Source: Clostridium ragsdalei P11
GTDB taxonomy: Bacteria > Bacillota > Clostridia > Clostridiales > Clostridiaceae
Length of the DNA stretch: 64,000 bases
Reading direction: 5' to 3'
NCBI RefSeq assembly: GCF_001675165.1
Contig: NZ_LROS01000009.1
Coordinates: 1-64,000 of the forward strand
Of the stretch, positions 53,593 through 63,052 are shown piece after piece. A model generated the notes under the pieces. That model was not told the DNA's origin, did no database searches, and was given only the letters and a program-made list of their open reading frames with translations. The translations under genes were made by a program, and so were the position numbers. The first letter of the stretch is position 1. Each line of letters opens with the position of its first letter.

Positions 53593-54786
53593 CTAAATAA
53601 ACATTTCATTTAGGTATGCTTTCTTTATATTTTGAAGTTTTTCGAGCTTACGCTGATGAAGGGTGATAAGGTTGTCAATGTGAGCAAAATAGTTTCCAAG
53701 TTGTTTCCGTTCTATTTCGCTCACTGGAAATTTTAATCTCAACTCACTCAATTCACTGGCTTTAATTAGTGGTTGACCAGTACCAAAAGATAGGTTTTTT
53801 AAATTATATTTAGAAAGTGCATAATAAATAAAATCCAAGTTGCTTCCCTGCAAGAACACCGTATTATCACTTATTTTCACATTTCCAGAATACTTATACA
53901 AATCACCAGCATTCACACCAACACGAGCAGTTAATACAAAATCACCGGAATAATCATATTTCTCATTATAGCTTATCACAGATGTTGAACCCAAAACAGC
54001 ATAAGGAGTTATATCTGATTTTTGAACACCCGAAGCAAATTTACTTTTTCCTGTTCCAATAGTTGCAACTTCTTCACCTAGCTTACGCTGTTCCCAATCG
54101 TCCGTAAAACCAGCAAATCTTAGTTTTGGCTTACGCTCACCTTCAGCAGGAAACATATCCTTAAGATATGCTTTTTTTAATGCTTTCATCTTATCTAACT
54201 TACACTGATGAAGGGCTATAAGGTTGTCGAGTTCTGAAAGTAATTCACCTATTTTCAATTGTTCTTCTACTTTTGGCAAGCATATATCAAGATTTTTTAT
54301 AAGTTCAGCGTTATAACTTTGTTGCTTTGTCCCCTGAGTGAATCTAATACCATAGTCTTCTCCTACCATCTTATACCATTGAAATAAGAACTGCGTACTT
54401 AGCAATTTCTTATTAGGAAATACCGCCATACAGGACTGATTCAACGTTGTATCAATACCAAGAATTCCACAGTTACCACGAGTTCCAGCAGCCTCTAGTC
54501 CAGTTATTGCCATAACAAAGGTGTTTTTAGGAACAATACGTAAATTTGCGTCATCCTGGCCAGCGGACGTTATTTTTTCACTTGTCATTATGACAACCGA
54601 GCGATTTAATTCTCCGCTTGATAACCAGTTGATATTGCCATTCCAAAAGTCATCTCGGAATCGCGATGGAGTTTGTCCATTATATAATCCATCTATCACA
54701 TCTCCTAACTTACGCTGTTCCCAAACTTCAGCATTTTCGAACTCTTTAAATCGTCTTTTCGGTACATTTTTCTCATTTTCGCTCAT
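53593..54786 (-). CDS. hsdS: Type I restriction enzyme specificity subunit
   Basis: This 397-residue protein has two target-recognition domains, each starting with a similar spacer-type sequence (EVWEQRKLGDVID at the first, DDWEQRKLGEEVA at the second) and each ending in a helical dimerisation repeat (LHQCKLDKMKALKKAYLKDM and LHQRKLEKLQNIKKAYLNEM). It sets the bipartite DNA sequence. Its start overlaps the hsdM stop by one base. Confidence 0.9.
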   Translation of the reverse strand: MSENEKNVPKRRFKEFENAEVWEQRKLGDVIDGLYNGQTPSRFRDDFWNGNINWLSSGELNRSVVIMTSEKITSAGQDDANLRIVPKNTFVMAITGLEAAGTRGNCGILGIDTTLNQSCMAVFPNKKLLSTQFLFQWYKMVGEDYGIRFTQGTKQQSYNAELIKNLDICLPKVEEQLKIGELLSELDNLIALHQCKLDKMKALKKAYLKDMFPAEGERKPKLRFAGFTDDWEQRKLGEEVATIGTGKSKFASGVQKSDITPYAVLGSTSVISYNEKYDYSGDFVLTARVGVNAGDLYKYSGNVKISDNTVFLQGSNLDFIYYALSKYNLKNLSFGTGQPLIKASELSELRLKFPVSEIERKQLGNYFAHIDNLITLHQRKLEKLQNIKKAYLNEMFI

Positions 54787-57365
54787 TATTTCACCACCAA
54801 TTCATCCTTAAGTGCTTCAAACTCACCCATCAAGCTATCTATCTCCGTATCTATCTCTGACAGTGTATTTGCATAACGTTCCTCAAGCATTTGTAAAGTG
54901 TTTAATTCTGCTTTCAATGGAATTTGTACTAAACTCACCATTTTTTCAGCAGTACTTCCAAACCATTTTTTATACATTAAATTATCTATTTCATCATTCG
55001 TTAATACTAAAATACGTTCCTGCACTGCATCCTTAAGCTCTTTTTCTTCAGATTTGATAGCTTTAGCAAGTGAAGATTTTTTATTTATTAATGTTTCAAC
55101 CTTTTTTAGTAACTCATATTCTTCTGAAGCTTTTTCAGCTTTCTTTAACTCTGCCTTCAATAATTTATTGTCAAAAGCATCACCTGGTTCATCCTCCTCG
55201 TTCTTTTTCAAAGCATCATATAAAGCATTATTTTCTACACTATCTTCAACCTTTGCAGCTTCTACCAAATCAGCTAATTCTGTCTCTATCCTTTGAATGG
55301 AATCTCTTTTATTTTCAATTGCCTCTAATTCTGCATGATAAAGTTCCTTTGCAATCAAACCACTCGGAATAATACTTCCAACCCATCCATCTTGTTCCTC
55401 TCGTTTATTACTTCCTGAACCTTTTGTTATCATATTAGGTTCACGGGTACGGCCTATATTATAAAATCCACCACTTGCAATAAGTTCTGTATCATGGGTT
55501 AATGCCTCTTTCCAAATTTCCGCTATTATCTGATATCCATCATATACATCAATATACTTATAATCGGACAAAATTTTCTTGATGCTATCAAGCATTTCTT
55601 CCATAAGATTTACTAGATCAGTGGATTTATCAACATTTCGTAAGACATCCCAATACTTCCCTATATAATCCTTTGTTTTTGTCCTGATTTCATCTGACAT
55701 AGTAATAATATGGGCATCATTTAAAATCTCGTTTGTTAGTTCACTTACTGGCTTTGTAAGACTCACATATCCAGGACGAATTGTTTCAAAGCAGTGATTC
55801 AAGACATCAGGAACAAGTGCTTGTAATACTGTTAAATCGTCTATATTGTTCTGTGGGATTCCTCCTAGCAAATGAGCATCCACATCATGGCTAATTTCCG
55901 TATCGATAGCTTCAACGTAACGAGGTATATTCATATTGTATTCATTTTTCTTGATGTCTTCGCGTGTTGCAAGGTGACTATATCCAGGTATCTCCACCTT
56001 TTCCATGTACGCATCTACTATTTTTGCAATGTCTTTTTCCTGAAGTACATTTTGCTTTCCTACTTTAATAAAACTATTTGATGCATCAATAATAAGTACT
56101 GGAGCATCAATTTTACGATTCTTTTTTAATATTATAATCACAACTGGAATTCCTGTATTTGTAAACAGATTATTTGGTAAACCTATAATTGCATCAATAT
56201 AATTCTTATCTAGTAATCTTTTACGGATTTCCCCCTCAGAAGATCCACGAAATAAGACCCCATGTGGTAATACAATTGCCATAGTTCCATTTGTTCCTAG
56301 GTGATATAATCCATGCAGCAAAAATGCAAAATCACCTTTTGAATCTGGTGGTAAAGTACCTGCTATTTCAAAACGGGGGTCGCTTACTTTTAATCCCGCT
56401 TTATTCCAGTTCTTTGCTGAATAAGGTGGATTCATAACAACCGCATCAAATTGCACTCCTTCATTAGGATTTGCTGGATCTTCTGGCCAATCATTGGAAA
56501 GAGTATCACCATTTTTAATGGTCATTTTTTCCGGACGCACTCCATGAAGAAGAAGATTCATACGGGTCAAATTATAGGTTGCTGTATTCTTTTCCTGACC
56601 ATAGTAATCCAAATCTCTTTGCACATTCTTGTCCAGGTGCTTTTTAACTGTCAAAAGTAAGGAGCCTGACCCAACTGTTGGATCATATATTGATTTAATT
56701 TCTGAGGATTTTGCGACTATCTGAGCCATAACTTCACTAACTTGGTGCGGTGTATAAAATTCCCCAGCCTTCTTTCCAGACTCCATTGCAAACTGACCAA
56801 TCAAATACTCATAGGCATCTCCAAGCACATCACCCTTTTGCAGAGCCACCATGTTAAGATCCGCAAATAATAGTATCAGTGCTTTAATATTTTTACTTCT
56901 TTCATTTAAATTGCTGCCTAAAGCTGTGTCTGTAAGATCAAGAGTGGAACTAGAGAAAAGCCCCTTAAAGTCACTTGCATCATCGGATACAGCTATTGTT
57001 CTTTCAAAATTATTAAGGCTATCTGAAACCTTTTGGACTTCAAAATTTCCTGAATTAATATCTTTAATCCATGTTTGATAAAGATATTCTGGAGATACAT
57101 AATACCCCAAAACATCTTGTATCATTTTTTCAAGGTCATCTCCATATTCAAGCTTGTCCTTAGCATACTCACTAACCAACTCATCTTCTGATAATTGACC
57201 TTTTCCTGCAGCATCTCTATATTTCTCCAAAGTTTTATCACTTAAAAACTTATAGAACATGAGTCCAAGCATATAATCCTTATAGCGGCTTGCATCCATG
57301 GAACCTCTTAATTCATTTGCTCCATCCCATAATCTTCTTTTAATCTCTTCCGATGTAATCATCAT
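54786..57365 (-). CDS. hsdM: Type I restriction enzyme methylase subunit, extended
   Basis: This N6-adenine methyltransferase has the SAM motif DPTVGSGS (residues 228-235) and catalytic NPPY (312-315). At 859 residues it is about 300-350 longer than the classic HsdM; the additional C-terminal part (about 510-859) contains coiled-coil-like Lys/Glu segments. It methylates target adenines as part of the M2S complex. The operon starts here: GGAGG lies 4 or 7 bases before the two candidate ATGs. Confidence 0.9.
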   Translation of the reverse strand: MMITSEEIKRRLWDGANELRGSMDASRYKDYMLGLMFYKFLSDKTLEKYRDAAGKGQLSEDELVSEYAKDKLEYGDDLEKMIQDVLGYYVSPEYLYQTWIKDINSGNFEVQKVSDSLNNFERTIAVSDDASDFKGLFSSSTLDLTDTALGSNLNERSKNIKALILLFADLNMVALQKGDVLGDAYEYLIGQFAMESGKKAGEFYTPHQVSEVMAQIVAKSSEIKSIYDPTVGSGSLLLTVKKHLDKNVQRDLDYYGQEKNTATYNLTRMNLLLHGVRPEKMTIKNGDTLSNDWPEDPANPNEGVQFDAVVMNPPYSAKNWNKAGLKVSDPRFEIAGTLPPDSKGDFAFLLHGLYHLGTNGTMAIVLPHGVLFRGSSEGEIRKRLLDKNYIDAIIGLPNNLFTNTGIPVVIIILKKNRKIDAPVLIIDASNSFIKVGKQNVLQEKDIAKIVDAYMEKVEIPGYSHLATREDIKKNEYNMNIPRYVEAIDTEISHDVDAHLLGGIPQNNIDDLTVLQALVPDVLNHCFETIRPGYVSLTKPVSELTNEILNDAHIITMSDEIRTKTKDYIGKYWDVLRNVDKSTDLVNLMEEMLDSIKKILSDYKYIDVYDGYQIIAEIWKEALTHDTELIASGGFYNIGRTREPNMITKGSGSNKREEQDGWVGSIIPSGLIAKELYHAELEAIENKRDSIQRIETELADLVEAAKVEDSVENNALYDALKKNEEDEPGDAFDNKLLKAELKKAEKASEEYELLKKVETLINKKSSLAKAIKSEEKELKDAVQERILVLTNDEIDNLMYKKWFGSTAEKMVSLVQIPLKAELNTLQMLEERYANTLSEIDTEIDSLMGEFEALKDELVVK

Positions 57366-57719
57366 TATGCCTCCGATTCTTAAATTCTACTATTTAATCA
57401 ACTAAGTACGAACGCCATACATTAATACCTATATTATTCTTAAAACATAACACTCATATATCTCTTTATGTTAAGTTTACCACAAATCAAAGCAATAAAA
57501 AGAGTCCTTCTTAACATATTATCAATACTTTAAAAGTCCTATAATTCTTTATTTAATTTTCATATACCAATTAATATTTAATTAATAAATATATCTTTAT
57601 ACCTGATAATAAAAAACATTAATTCCATAATAAAATTATAAAATTGGTAGAAATAATTAGGAACAATATGAGTTAATATCATACAATATAGTGTGAAAAA
57701 CTTTTATGGAGAATTATAT

Positions 57720-58751
57720 ATGAAACAAAATAAAATAATTTCAAATAACTCCACAAATTACAATTTAGTTCAGGATAGTTTTAAACATAACCATTATGGC
57801 TGCTATGCTTATTTTTATAAATATTCGCATCTTTGTTATTATTTACACCGTTGTCCATATAAAGTACCTGCTTATTGTCATCCATTTTTTTATAAATATG
57901 GCTTGTATATGAATGATAGAATGCTGCAAGAACGCTATTATGAACCTCAAAATAATAATATGCACCTTGTTATAAATTCTAATAATACAAAAAAGTTATC
58001 TAAACACTTTCACAAAACTACTGATTTAACTAATTTTAAAGGTAATAAAGTTATAAACTTAAATGGATTAGCTAATTTAAATATATCTGGTAGTTCCCAA
58101 TTTTCTGAAAATAGTCTTATATTAATTAAACAATCCCTAGGCGATGCTATGCCAATAATTATAGTTGACTTAAGACAAGAATCACATGGATTTATTAACG
58201 GTATAGCGATAAGTTGGTCAGGTAACAGAAACAAAGCTAATAAAAGCTTGACTAAAGAAGAAGTTTTATTTGATGAAAATACGAGATTACAAAGCATCTT
58301 ATTAAACAAGCCACTATCTATTGGCAATAAAATATTAATACCAAAGAAAGTAGAAAATGAAGAAAAATTAGTTGAAAGCTATGGTATGTCATATATGCGT
58401 ATACCAGTAACAGATAAAGAAAGGCCTACTAATGACATGGTTGATTATTTTATAAAATTCGTTAAATCATTGCCCAAAAATACCTGGCTACATTTTCATT
58501 GTAAAGGTGGAGTAGGAAGAACAAGTACTTTTATGGTAATGTATGATATGATGAAAAACGCTAAAAATGTTAGTCTCCAAAATATAATGAATAGACAGGT
58601 CTTACTAGGAGGAAAGGACTTACTTAGAGATGAACTATACCTAATGAACCGCTCCAAACAAAGAGCTAAATTAATAGAAAGATTTTATATATATTGTGTT
58701 GAAAATGATGACAACTTTAAAACTACATGGTCACAATGGATTAGAACTTAG
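57720..58751 (+). CDS. PTP-like inositol-phosphatase/tyrosine phosphatase
   Basis: About 343 residues with the Cys phosphatase signature HCKGGVGRTS (HCX5R) and acidic loop residues upstream. The pattern with a Lys/Gly-rich P-loop recalls PTP-like phytases and related bacterial Cys phosphatases. The N-terminal 100 residues are rich in Tyr, His and Asn. The ATG at 57720 is spaced 7 from GGAGA; an earlier start lacks a site. No signal peptide is visible. The region 57366-57719 upstream has no gene. Confidence 0.8.
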   Translation: MKQNKIISNNSTNYNLVQDSFKHNHYGCYAYFYKYSHLCYYLHRCPYKVPAYCHPFFYKYGLYMNDRMLQERYYEPQNNNMHLVINSNNTKKLSKHFHKTTDLTNFKGNKVINLNGLANLNISGSSQFSENSLILIKQSLGDAMPIIIVDLRQESHGFINGIAISWSGNRNKANKSLTKEEVLFDENTRLQSILLNKPLSIGNKILIPKKVENEEKLVESYGMSYMRIPVTDKERPTNDMVDYFIKFVKSLPKNTWLHFHCKGGVGRTSTFMVMYDMMKNAKNVSLQNIMNRQVLLGGKDLLRDELYLMNRSKQRAKLIERFYIYCVENDDNFKTTWSQWIRT

Positions 58752-58767
58752 TGATATATTCTAAAAA

Positions 58768-58804
58768 CAGGCAGTCCAAATTTAAGATAAAATTGAACTG
58801 CCTG
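58768..58804. terminator. Terminator hairpin
   Basis: CAGGCAGT (58768-58775) pairs with ACTGCCTG (58797-58804), with further CAA/TTG pairing inside, 17 bases past the phosphatase stop. Confidence 0.65.
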
Positions 58805-58823
58805 CTGATGATAGACAAAATAG

Positions 58824-59092
58824 GGCGATATTTAATTTTAAGTTTCCGTCGCTGCTTATAAGTTGATTGTTAAAATAGTCCACAGTAACATTTTGATATT
58901 CTATATTTTTTACCATAACAATTGCAGGATATTATGGAGGATAAATACGAATGGCCGATGCATTTGCGTCATAAAATCCAGTTACCTTATCTCCTACCTC
59001 TACCACTTCATGATCCACAAAGTAAGTTCCTGTTTCGAATATGATTCAATTTCCATTTATTACGTAACTTTTTACTTTTACATCACATAATA
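58824..59092 (-). pseudogene. Degraded hypothetical protein gene
   Basis: On the minus strand one frame reads ETGTYFVDHEVVEVGDKVT, GFYDANASAIRIYPP, stop, YPAIVMVK, then NVTVDYFNNQLISSDGNLKL. Two in-frame stops (a TGA before II and a TAA after YPP, the latter one base from CAA) break it. I recall similar uncharacterised conserved proteins in related bacteria, but the family is not certain. It overlaps no other gene. Confidence 0.55.
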
Positions 59093-59152
59093 TAAATAAC
59101 CTGTACTACAAATTACTAATTTATAATGCTAAACCTTAAATTAAAATTTGAT

Positions 59153-59545
59153 TTAATTATCTATAATCATATTGACAAGAGTTTCAATATGTATCTGCAT
59201 TGTATCCAAACAATCCACTGGTGTTTTGACTCCTTTGACCAACAACGGGAATTCAGTACAACCTAAAATAATTGCCTGTATTCCATTTTCAACTTTCATT
59301 CTTTGAATAATCTTCAAAAATGCTAATAAAGTCTCTTCCTTGACAATACCCAACTCTAATTCTTGCGAAATCTTTTGATTAACAAACTCCCTTTCTTCAT
59401 CAGTTGGAGTTATCACTTCTATATGATTTTTTGTGAATGGCTTTTTAAAAAATTCCCCATTCATAGTAAAGATTGTTTCTAACAATCCTACTTTAGATAT
59501 ATTACGTCGTTTTACTTCATCACAAGTAGCCTCAATAATACTCAC
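59153..59545 (-). pseudogene. Aspartate/glutamate racemase, N-terminally truncated
   Basis: About 130 residues correspond to the C-terminal half of an Asp/Glu racemase: SIIEATCDEVKRRNISKVGL, LLETIFTMNG and IILGCTEFPLL (the second active-site Cys). The N-terminal half with the first Cys is absent, and an in-frame stop lies upstream. The frame opens with a GTG inside the domain. Not a working racemase. Confidence 0.7.
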
Positions 59546-59617
59546 AAGTGGGATATTTACACTATTTTTTAAATTTATTCCTTATATATCAAGGGTTATA
59601 GAATTTTTTATATAAAA

Positions 59618-60064
59618 TTACCTTTGCTTAGGTTTTTTCTTAATACACACAAGTTTCTGGACATCCATCAGTTCATTATCATTTTCTACCCTGTAATGTA
59701 TCCAACCACCATCACCACACGGATAACGATTTTCCCATAGTTTTTTTGTTTTAGGAATCATTTTATCCAACTCTTTATATAGCTTTTTTAATTCATTTTT
59801 GCCTATTGTTATTGTGACTGTAAATGAACCTCTTTCAAAAAATACATAACACAATAATTTATTTTTATGGCTATATTTATACCCCCACCCATAGTTGTTG
59901 CCAAATGGAAATTTTAATTCACGAATTAAATCATAACTATCGTGTAAAAATGTTTCAAGCTTTGATAGTCTATTATAAGCTTCTTTTCCTAAAAGATTAC
60001 ATATTTCTAAAGACGTAGGAATTACATTCTTATCCATAAACCTTTCAACTGTACTCGTATACAT
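59618..60064 (-). CDS. DUF3788-family protein
   Basis: About 148 residues: MYTSTVERFMDKNVIPTSLE, GWGYKYSHKNKLLCYVF and WENRYPCGDGGWIHYRV follow the DUF3788 layout. Function unknown. The ATG at 60064 follows AAAGGAG with a good spacing; a longer frame begins at 60094. It stands alone. Confidence 0.75.
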   Translation of the reverse strand: MYTSTVERFMDKNVIPTSLEICNLLGKEAYNRLSKLETFLHDSYDLIRELKFPFGNNYGWGYKYSHKNKLLCYVFFERGSFTVTITIGKNELKKLYKELDKMIPKTKKLWENRYPCGDGGWIHYRVENDNELMDVQKLVCIKKKPKQR

Positions 60065-60302
60065 AATTAGCACTCCTTTGTTACAAGTATTCATAGTTCA
60101 TAAATTCAATTTCAATAAGATATCATTTTACCAAAATTACATTATTTTCTAAAGCCATTTCTATAATCAAATAAATTAAATATTTCATATTATTAACTTA
60201 TAAATTTCTATCTATATATTATAGTAACATATTAAATATGACACCTGTATGTCATAATAACTTACCGTTGTGACGCAAGACAAAAATATTATGTACAAAA
60301 TC

Positions 60303-60809
60303 CTACAAATACAGTTTAGGCTCCTTTATAATTCTATTTTTCATTGTTAATACTTTTGAAACCAGAAATCTCGGTTTATAAATAATTTTTCTTGCCTTTT
60401 TAGGACACCTTTTAGCACAACAAAAACAACGCAGACATTGTTCTTCATCTATTTCTAAAGTTTCCTTGTCGATTGCATTCATAGGACACAGTTTTACACA
60501 TATATTGCAGTGACTACATTTACTCATATCTGCAAAAGGAGTTTTTGTAAATAATCTAGCACTATTTTTAGGCACTATTTTTGCCATTAATGGTAGTTTC
60601 CCTTGAGAAATTTTTTCCTCATAAACAGGCACTCCAATTAACACTATGTCTCCATCAATTAAAGGAACGCCAGCCTCTCTTACTTTAGGCAAGGTTAAAT
60701 CAATTATCTTATTATTAATTATTTTCATTCCTTTTACAATTGAATTAATAATCTTTTTAGTTGTACCTGTTGGTGAAAAATATATTGTTGTTACTGAACT
60801 AATTAACAT
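60303..60809 (-). CDS. EFR1-like ferredoxin with shortened flavodoxin part
   Basis: The N-terminus (IYFSPTGTTKKII) is a flavodoxin FMN loop. It jumps from LPLMAKIVPKNS straight to two [4Fe-4S] motifs (CSHCNICVKLCP and CLRCFCCAKRCP). Full EFR1 proteins are about 260 residues, so about 80-90 residues of the flavodoxin fold are missing here (168 in total). It may retain cluster electron transfer but is unlikely to bind FMN normally. It may be a decayed gene. Confidence 0.65.
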   Translation of the reverse strand: MLISSVTTIYFSPTGTTKKIINSIVKGMKIINNKIIDLTLPKVREAGVPLIDGDIVLIGVPVYEEKISQGKLPLMAKIVPKNSARLFTKTPFADMSKCSHCNICVKLCPMNAIDKETLEIDEEQCLRCFCCAKRCPKKARKIIYKPRFLVSKVLTMKNRIIKEPKLYL

Positions 60810-61120
60810 AGTTATTCTACCTCACATTTATCTAATATAATTACTGCACAATAATTTACGATTGTGATTTAATTGATATAAAAATTGTACCACATTTAGT
60901 CCTACTCCTATTACTTTTATCTGATGTTGATAATATATGTTTGTTGATTTCTTATATCTAGGTATATAATGCCATTTGTATTTAGCCCAATAAAAATCTG
61001 CACCAACTATATTAGGCTTACGTATTCTTTTATTCTTCTCTCTATATCATCCCTTTTTACCTGGAGCTTGGCTATATTTTTAAAATCTCTTTTAATCTTA
61101 CATTTGTTATTTTTTATTTC
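60810..61120. other. Intergenic region with no intact gene
   Basis: No frame with a start and ribosome site was found. On the minus strand short open stretches (such as RDFKNIAKLQ-VKRDDIERRI) hint at a decayed gene, but none is convincing. Confidence 0.4.
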
Positions 61121-61134
61121 GTAACAATTGTTAC
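61121..61134 (+). promoter_or_regulatory. 14-bp palindrome and -10 box upstream of hcp
   Basis: GTAACAATTGTTAC is a perfect 14-bp dyad centred about 46 bases before the likely start site. A TATAAT box lies at 61162-61167, and a -35 is not obvious, as expected for an activated promoter. Such 5-4-5 palindromes were proposed for HcpR (CRP/FNR-family) regulators of hcp genes. The match is from memory of the pattern and not certain. Confidence 0.5.
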
Positions 61135-61229
61135 AGACTAAATCACAGTATTTTAGTACTATATAATCATAGCAAAGAAAGTAATAAATTTATAGATATA
61201 AATTTTAAGGGGAAAGGTGGAATTCTTAA

Positions 61230-62933
61230 ATGTCAATGTTTTGTTATCAATGTCAAGAAACAGCTGGATGCAAGGGGTGTACTAAAGTAGGGGTTTGTGG
61301 TAAGAATGAAAATGTTGCAAAGGCTCAAGACTTATTAATATATGTAACTAAAGGGTTAGCTATTGTAAGCAACGAAGGAAGAAAAGTTGGAGTTAAAGAC
61401 AGCAATGTCGATAAAGTTATAGTAGAAAATTTATTTACAACGATTACAAATGCTAACTTTCACAGAGATTCTATTTTAGGCAGAGTAAAAGAAACTTTAA
61501 AAATAAGAGAAAAATTAAAATCTAAAGTAATTAGTGCTGGTGGTACAGTTGGAGAAGTAAAAGTAACCGGCGGCTTTTTCAAGAAGATATTTGGAATGCA
61601 AACCACAGAGATGATTATGCCAGATGCAGCAGTTTGGACAGCTGATAATACTATAGAATTTGATGTAAAAGCTGAAAAAGTTGGAGTACTTGCGACAAAA
61701 AATGAAGATATAAGAAGCTTAAGGGAGCTTATCACTTATGGATTAAAAGGATTGTCTGCTTATATGAAGCATGCAATGAATCTAAATTACAATAATGAAG
61801 AAATTCATGCATTTATGGCAAAAGCATTGGCATCTACAATAGATGACAGTTTAACTGTTGATGATCTGGTAGCTTTAGCACTTGAAGCAGGTAAATTTGG
61901 TGTAGATGGCATGGCATTACTTGATAAAGCTAATACTGAAAGTTATGGACATCCTGAAATAACAACTGTTGATATTGGAGTTAGAAATAATCCAGGTATA
62001 TTAATTTCAGGACATGACTTAAGGGATTTAGAAATGTTACTAGAACAAACAGAAGGAACTGGAGTAGATGTATATACTCATGGTGAAATGCTTGCCGGAC
62101 AATACTATCCTAAATTTAAAAAGTATAAGCATTTTGCAGGAAACTATGGCAATGCATGGTGGAAGCAAAAAGAAGAATTTGAAAAATTTAATGGTCCAAT
62201 CATCATGACTACAAATTGTTTAGTTATACCAAAAGACACCTATAAGAATAGATTATTTACGACAGGTGATACGGGAATGCCAGGATGTAGCCATATAGAA
62301 GTTAAGGCTGATGGAACAAAAGATTTTTCTAAGGTTATAAAAATGGCGAAGAAATGTAGTGCACCTACAGAAATAGAAAAAGGACAAATAGTTGGTGGAT
62401 TTGCTCATAATCAAGTTTTAGCTTTAGCTGATAAGGTTGTAGAAGCTGTTAAATCAGGTGCTATAAAAAGAGTCTTTGTAATGGCTGGATGTGATGGAAG
62501 AGCAAAATCAAGAGATTATTATACAGAATTTGCTTCAAAGTTACCAAAAGATACAGTTATATTAACTGCAGGTTGTGCTAAATATAAATATAACAAATTG
62601 AGTTTAGGTGATATTGGTGGAATTCCAAGAGTATTAGACGCAGGACAATGTAATGACTCATATTCATTAGTTGTTATAGCACTTAAACTTCAAGAAGTAT
62701 TTGGATTGAAGAGTGTAAATGAGTTACCTATATCATATAATATAGCTTGGTATGAACAAAAAGCTGTAATAGTATTATTAGCATTATTACACTTAGGTGT
62801 TAAGAACATTCACTTAGGACCAACACTTCCTGCATTCCTTTCAGCAAATGTTGCTAAGGTATTAGTTGATAACTTTGGAATAGGTGGAATAACTGATGTT
62901 GAAAATGATATTAAGAAGTTTATGGAAATCTAA
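61230..62933 (+). CDS. hcp: Hybrid-cluster protein (hydroxylamine reductase)
   Basis: This 567-residue protein opens with Cys5, Cys8, Cys17 and Cys23 (CYQC ... CTKVGVC), the CX2CX8CX5C [4Fe-4S] ligand set of class I prismane proteins. The hybrid-cluster ligands lie in [25 protein letters not shown] and AGCAKYK. It reduces NO (and hydroxylamine in vitro), protecting anaerobes from nitrosative stress. A strong site GGGGAAAGG precedes the ATG. Palindrome 61121-61134 is the likely regulator site. No hcr reductase is visible in this window. Confidence 0.92.
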   Translation: MSMFCYQCQETAGCKGCTKVGVCGKNENVAKAQDLLIYVTKGLAIVSNEGRKVGVKDSNVDKVIVENLFTTITNANFHRDSILGRVKETLKIREKLKSKVISAGGTVGEVKVTGGFFKKIFGMQTTEMIMPDAAVWTADNTIEFDVKAEKVGVLATKNEDIRSLRELITYGLKGLSAYMKHAMNLNYNNEEIHAFMAKALASTIDDSLTVDDLVALALEAGKFGVDGMALLDKANTESYGHPEITTVDIGVRNNPGILISGHDLRDLEMLLEQTEGTGVDVYTHGEMLAGQYYPKFKKYKHFAGNYGNAWWKQKEEFEKFNGPIIMTTNCLVIPKDTYKNRLFTTGDTGMPGCSHIEVKADGTKDFSKVIKMAKKCSAPTEIEKGQIVGGFAHNQVLALADKVVEAVKSGAIKRVFVMAGCDGRAKSRDYYTEFASKLPKDTVILTAGCAKYKYNKLSLGDIGGIPRVLDAGQCNDSYSLVVIALKLQEVFGLKSVNELPISYNIAWYEQKAVIVLLALLHLGVKNIHLGPTLPAFLSANVAKVLVDNFGIGGITDVENDIKKFMEI

Positions 62934-62999
62934 AGTATATAAATTCATATAAGTAAAATGGCTCTATTTACGATATGGTGGAGAAGTTGTCATAAAAAA

Positions 63000-63033
63000 C
63001 TGTTAGTCAGATATGTAAATATCTGACTAACAG
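63000..63033. terminator. Perfect terminator hairpin after hcp
   Basis: A perfect 15-bp stem, CTGTTAGTCAGATAT with ATATCTGACTAACAG, has a 4-base loop (GTAA) and is followed by TTTCTTCC. It separates hcp from the convergent flavoprotein gene. Confidence 0.8.
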
Positions 63034-63052
63034 TTTCTTCCTATTTTTCTTA

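Noticed and set aside
54898-55372. Plus-strand open frames (Ser/Phe-rich) over the C-terminal extension of hsdM.
   Set aside because: They mirror the Lys/Glu-rich coding on the other strand and show no start signal or family.
57366-57719. Possible small gene between hsdM and the phosphatase.
   Set aside because: The stretch is very AT-rich with no frame of useful length and no ribosome site; only promoters are likely.
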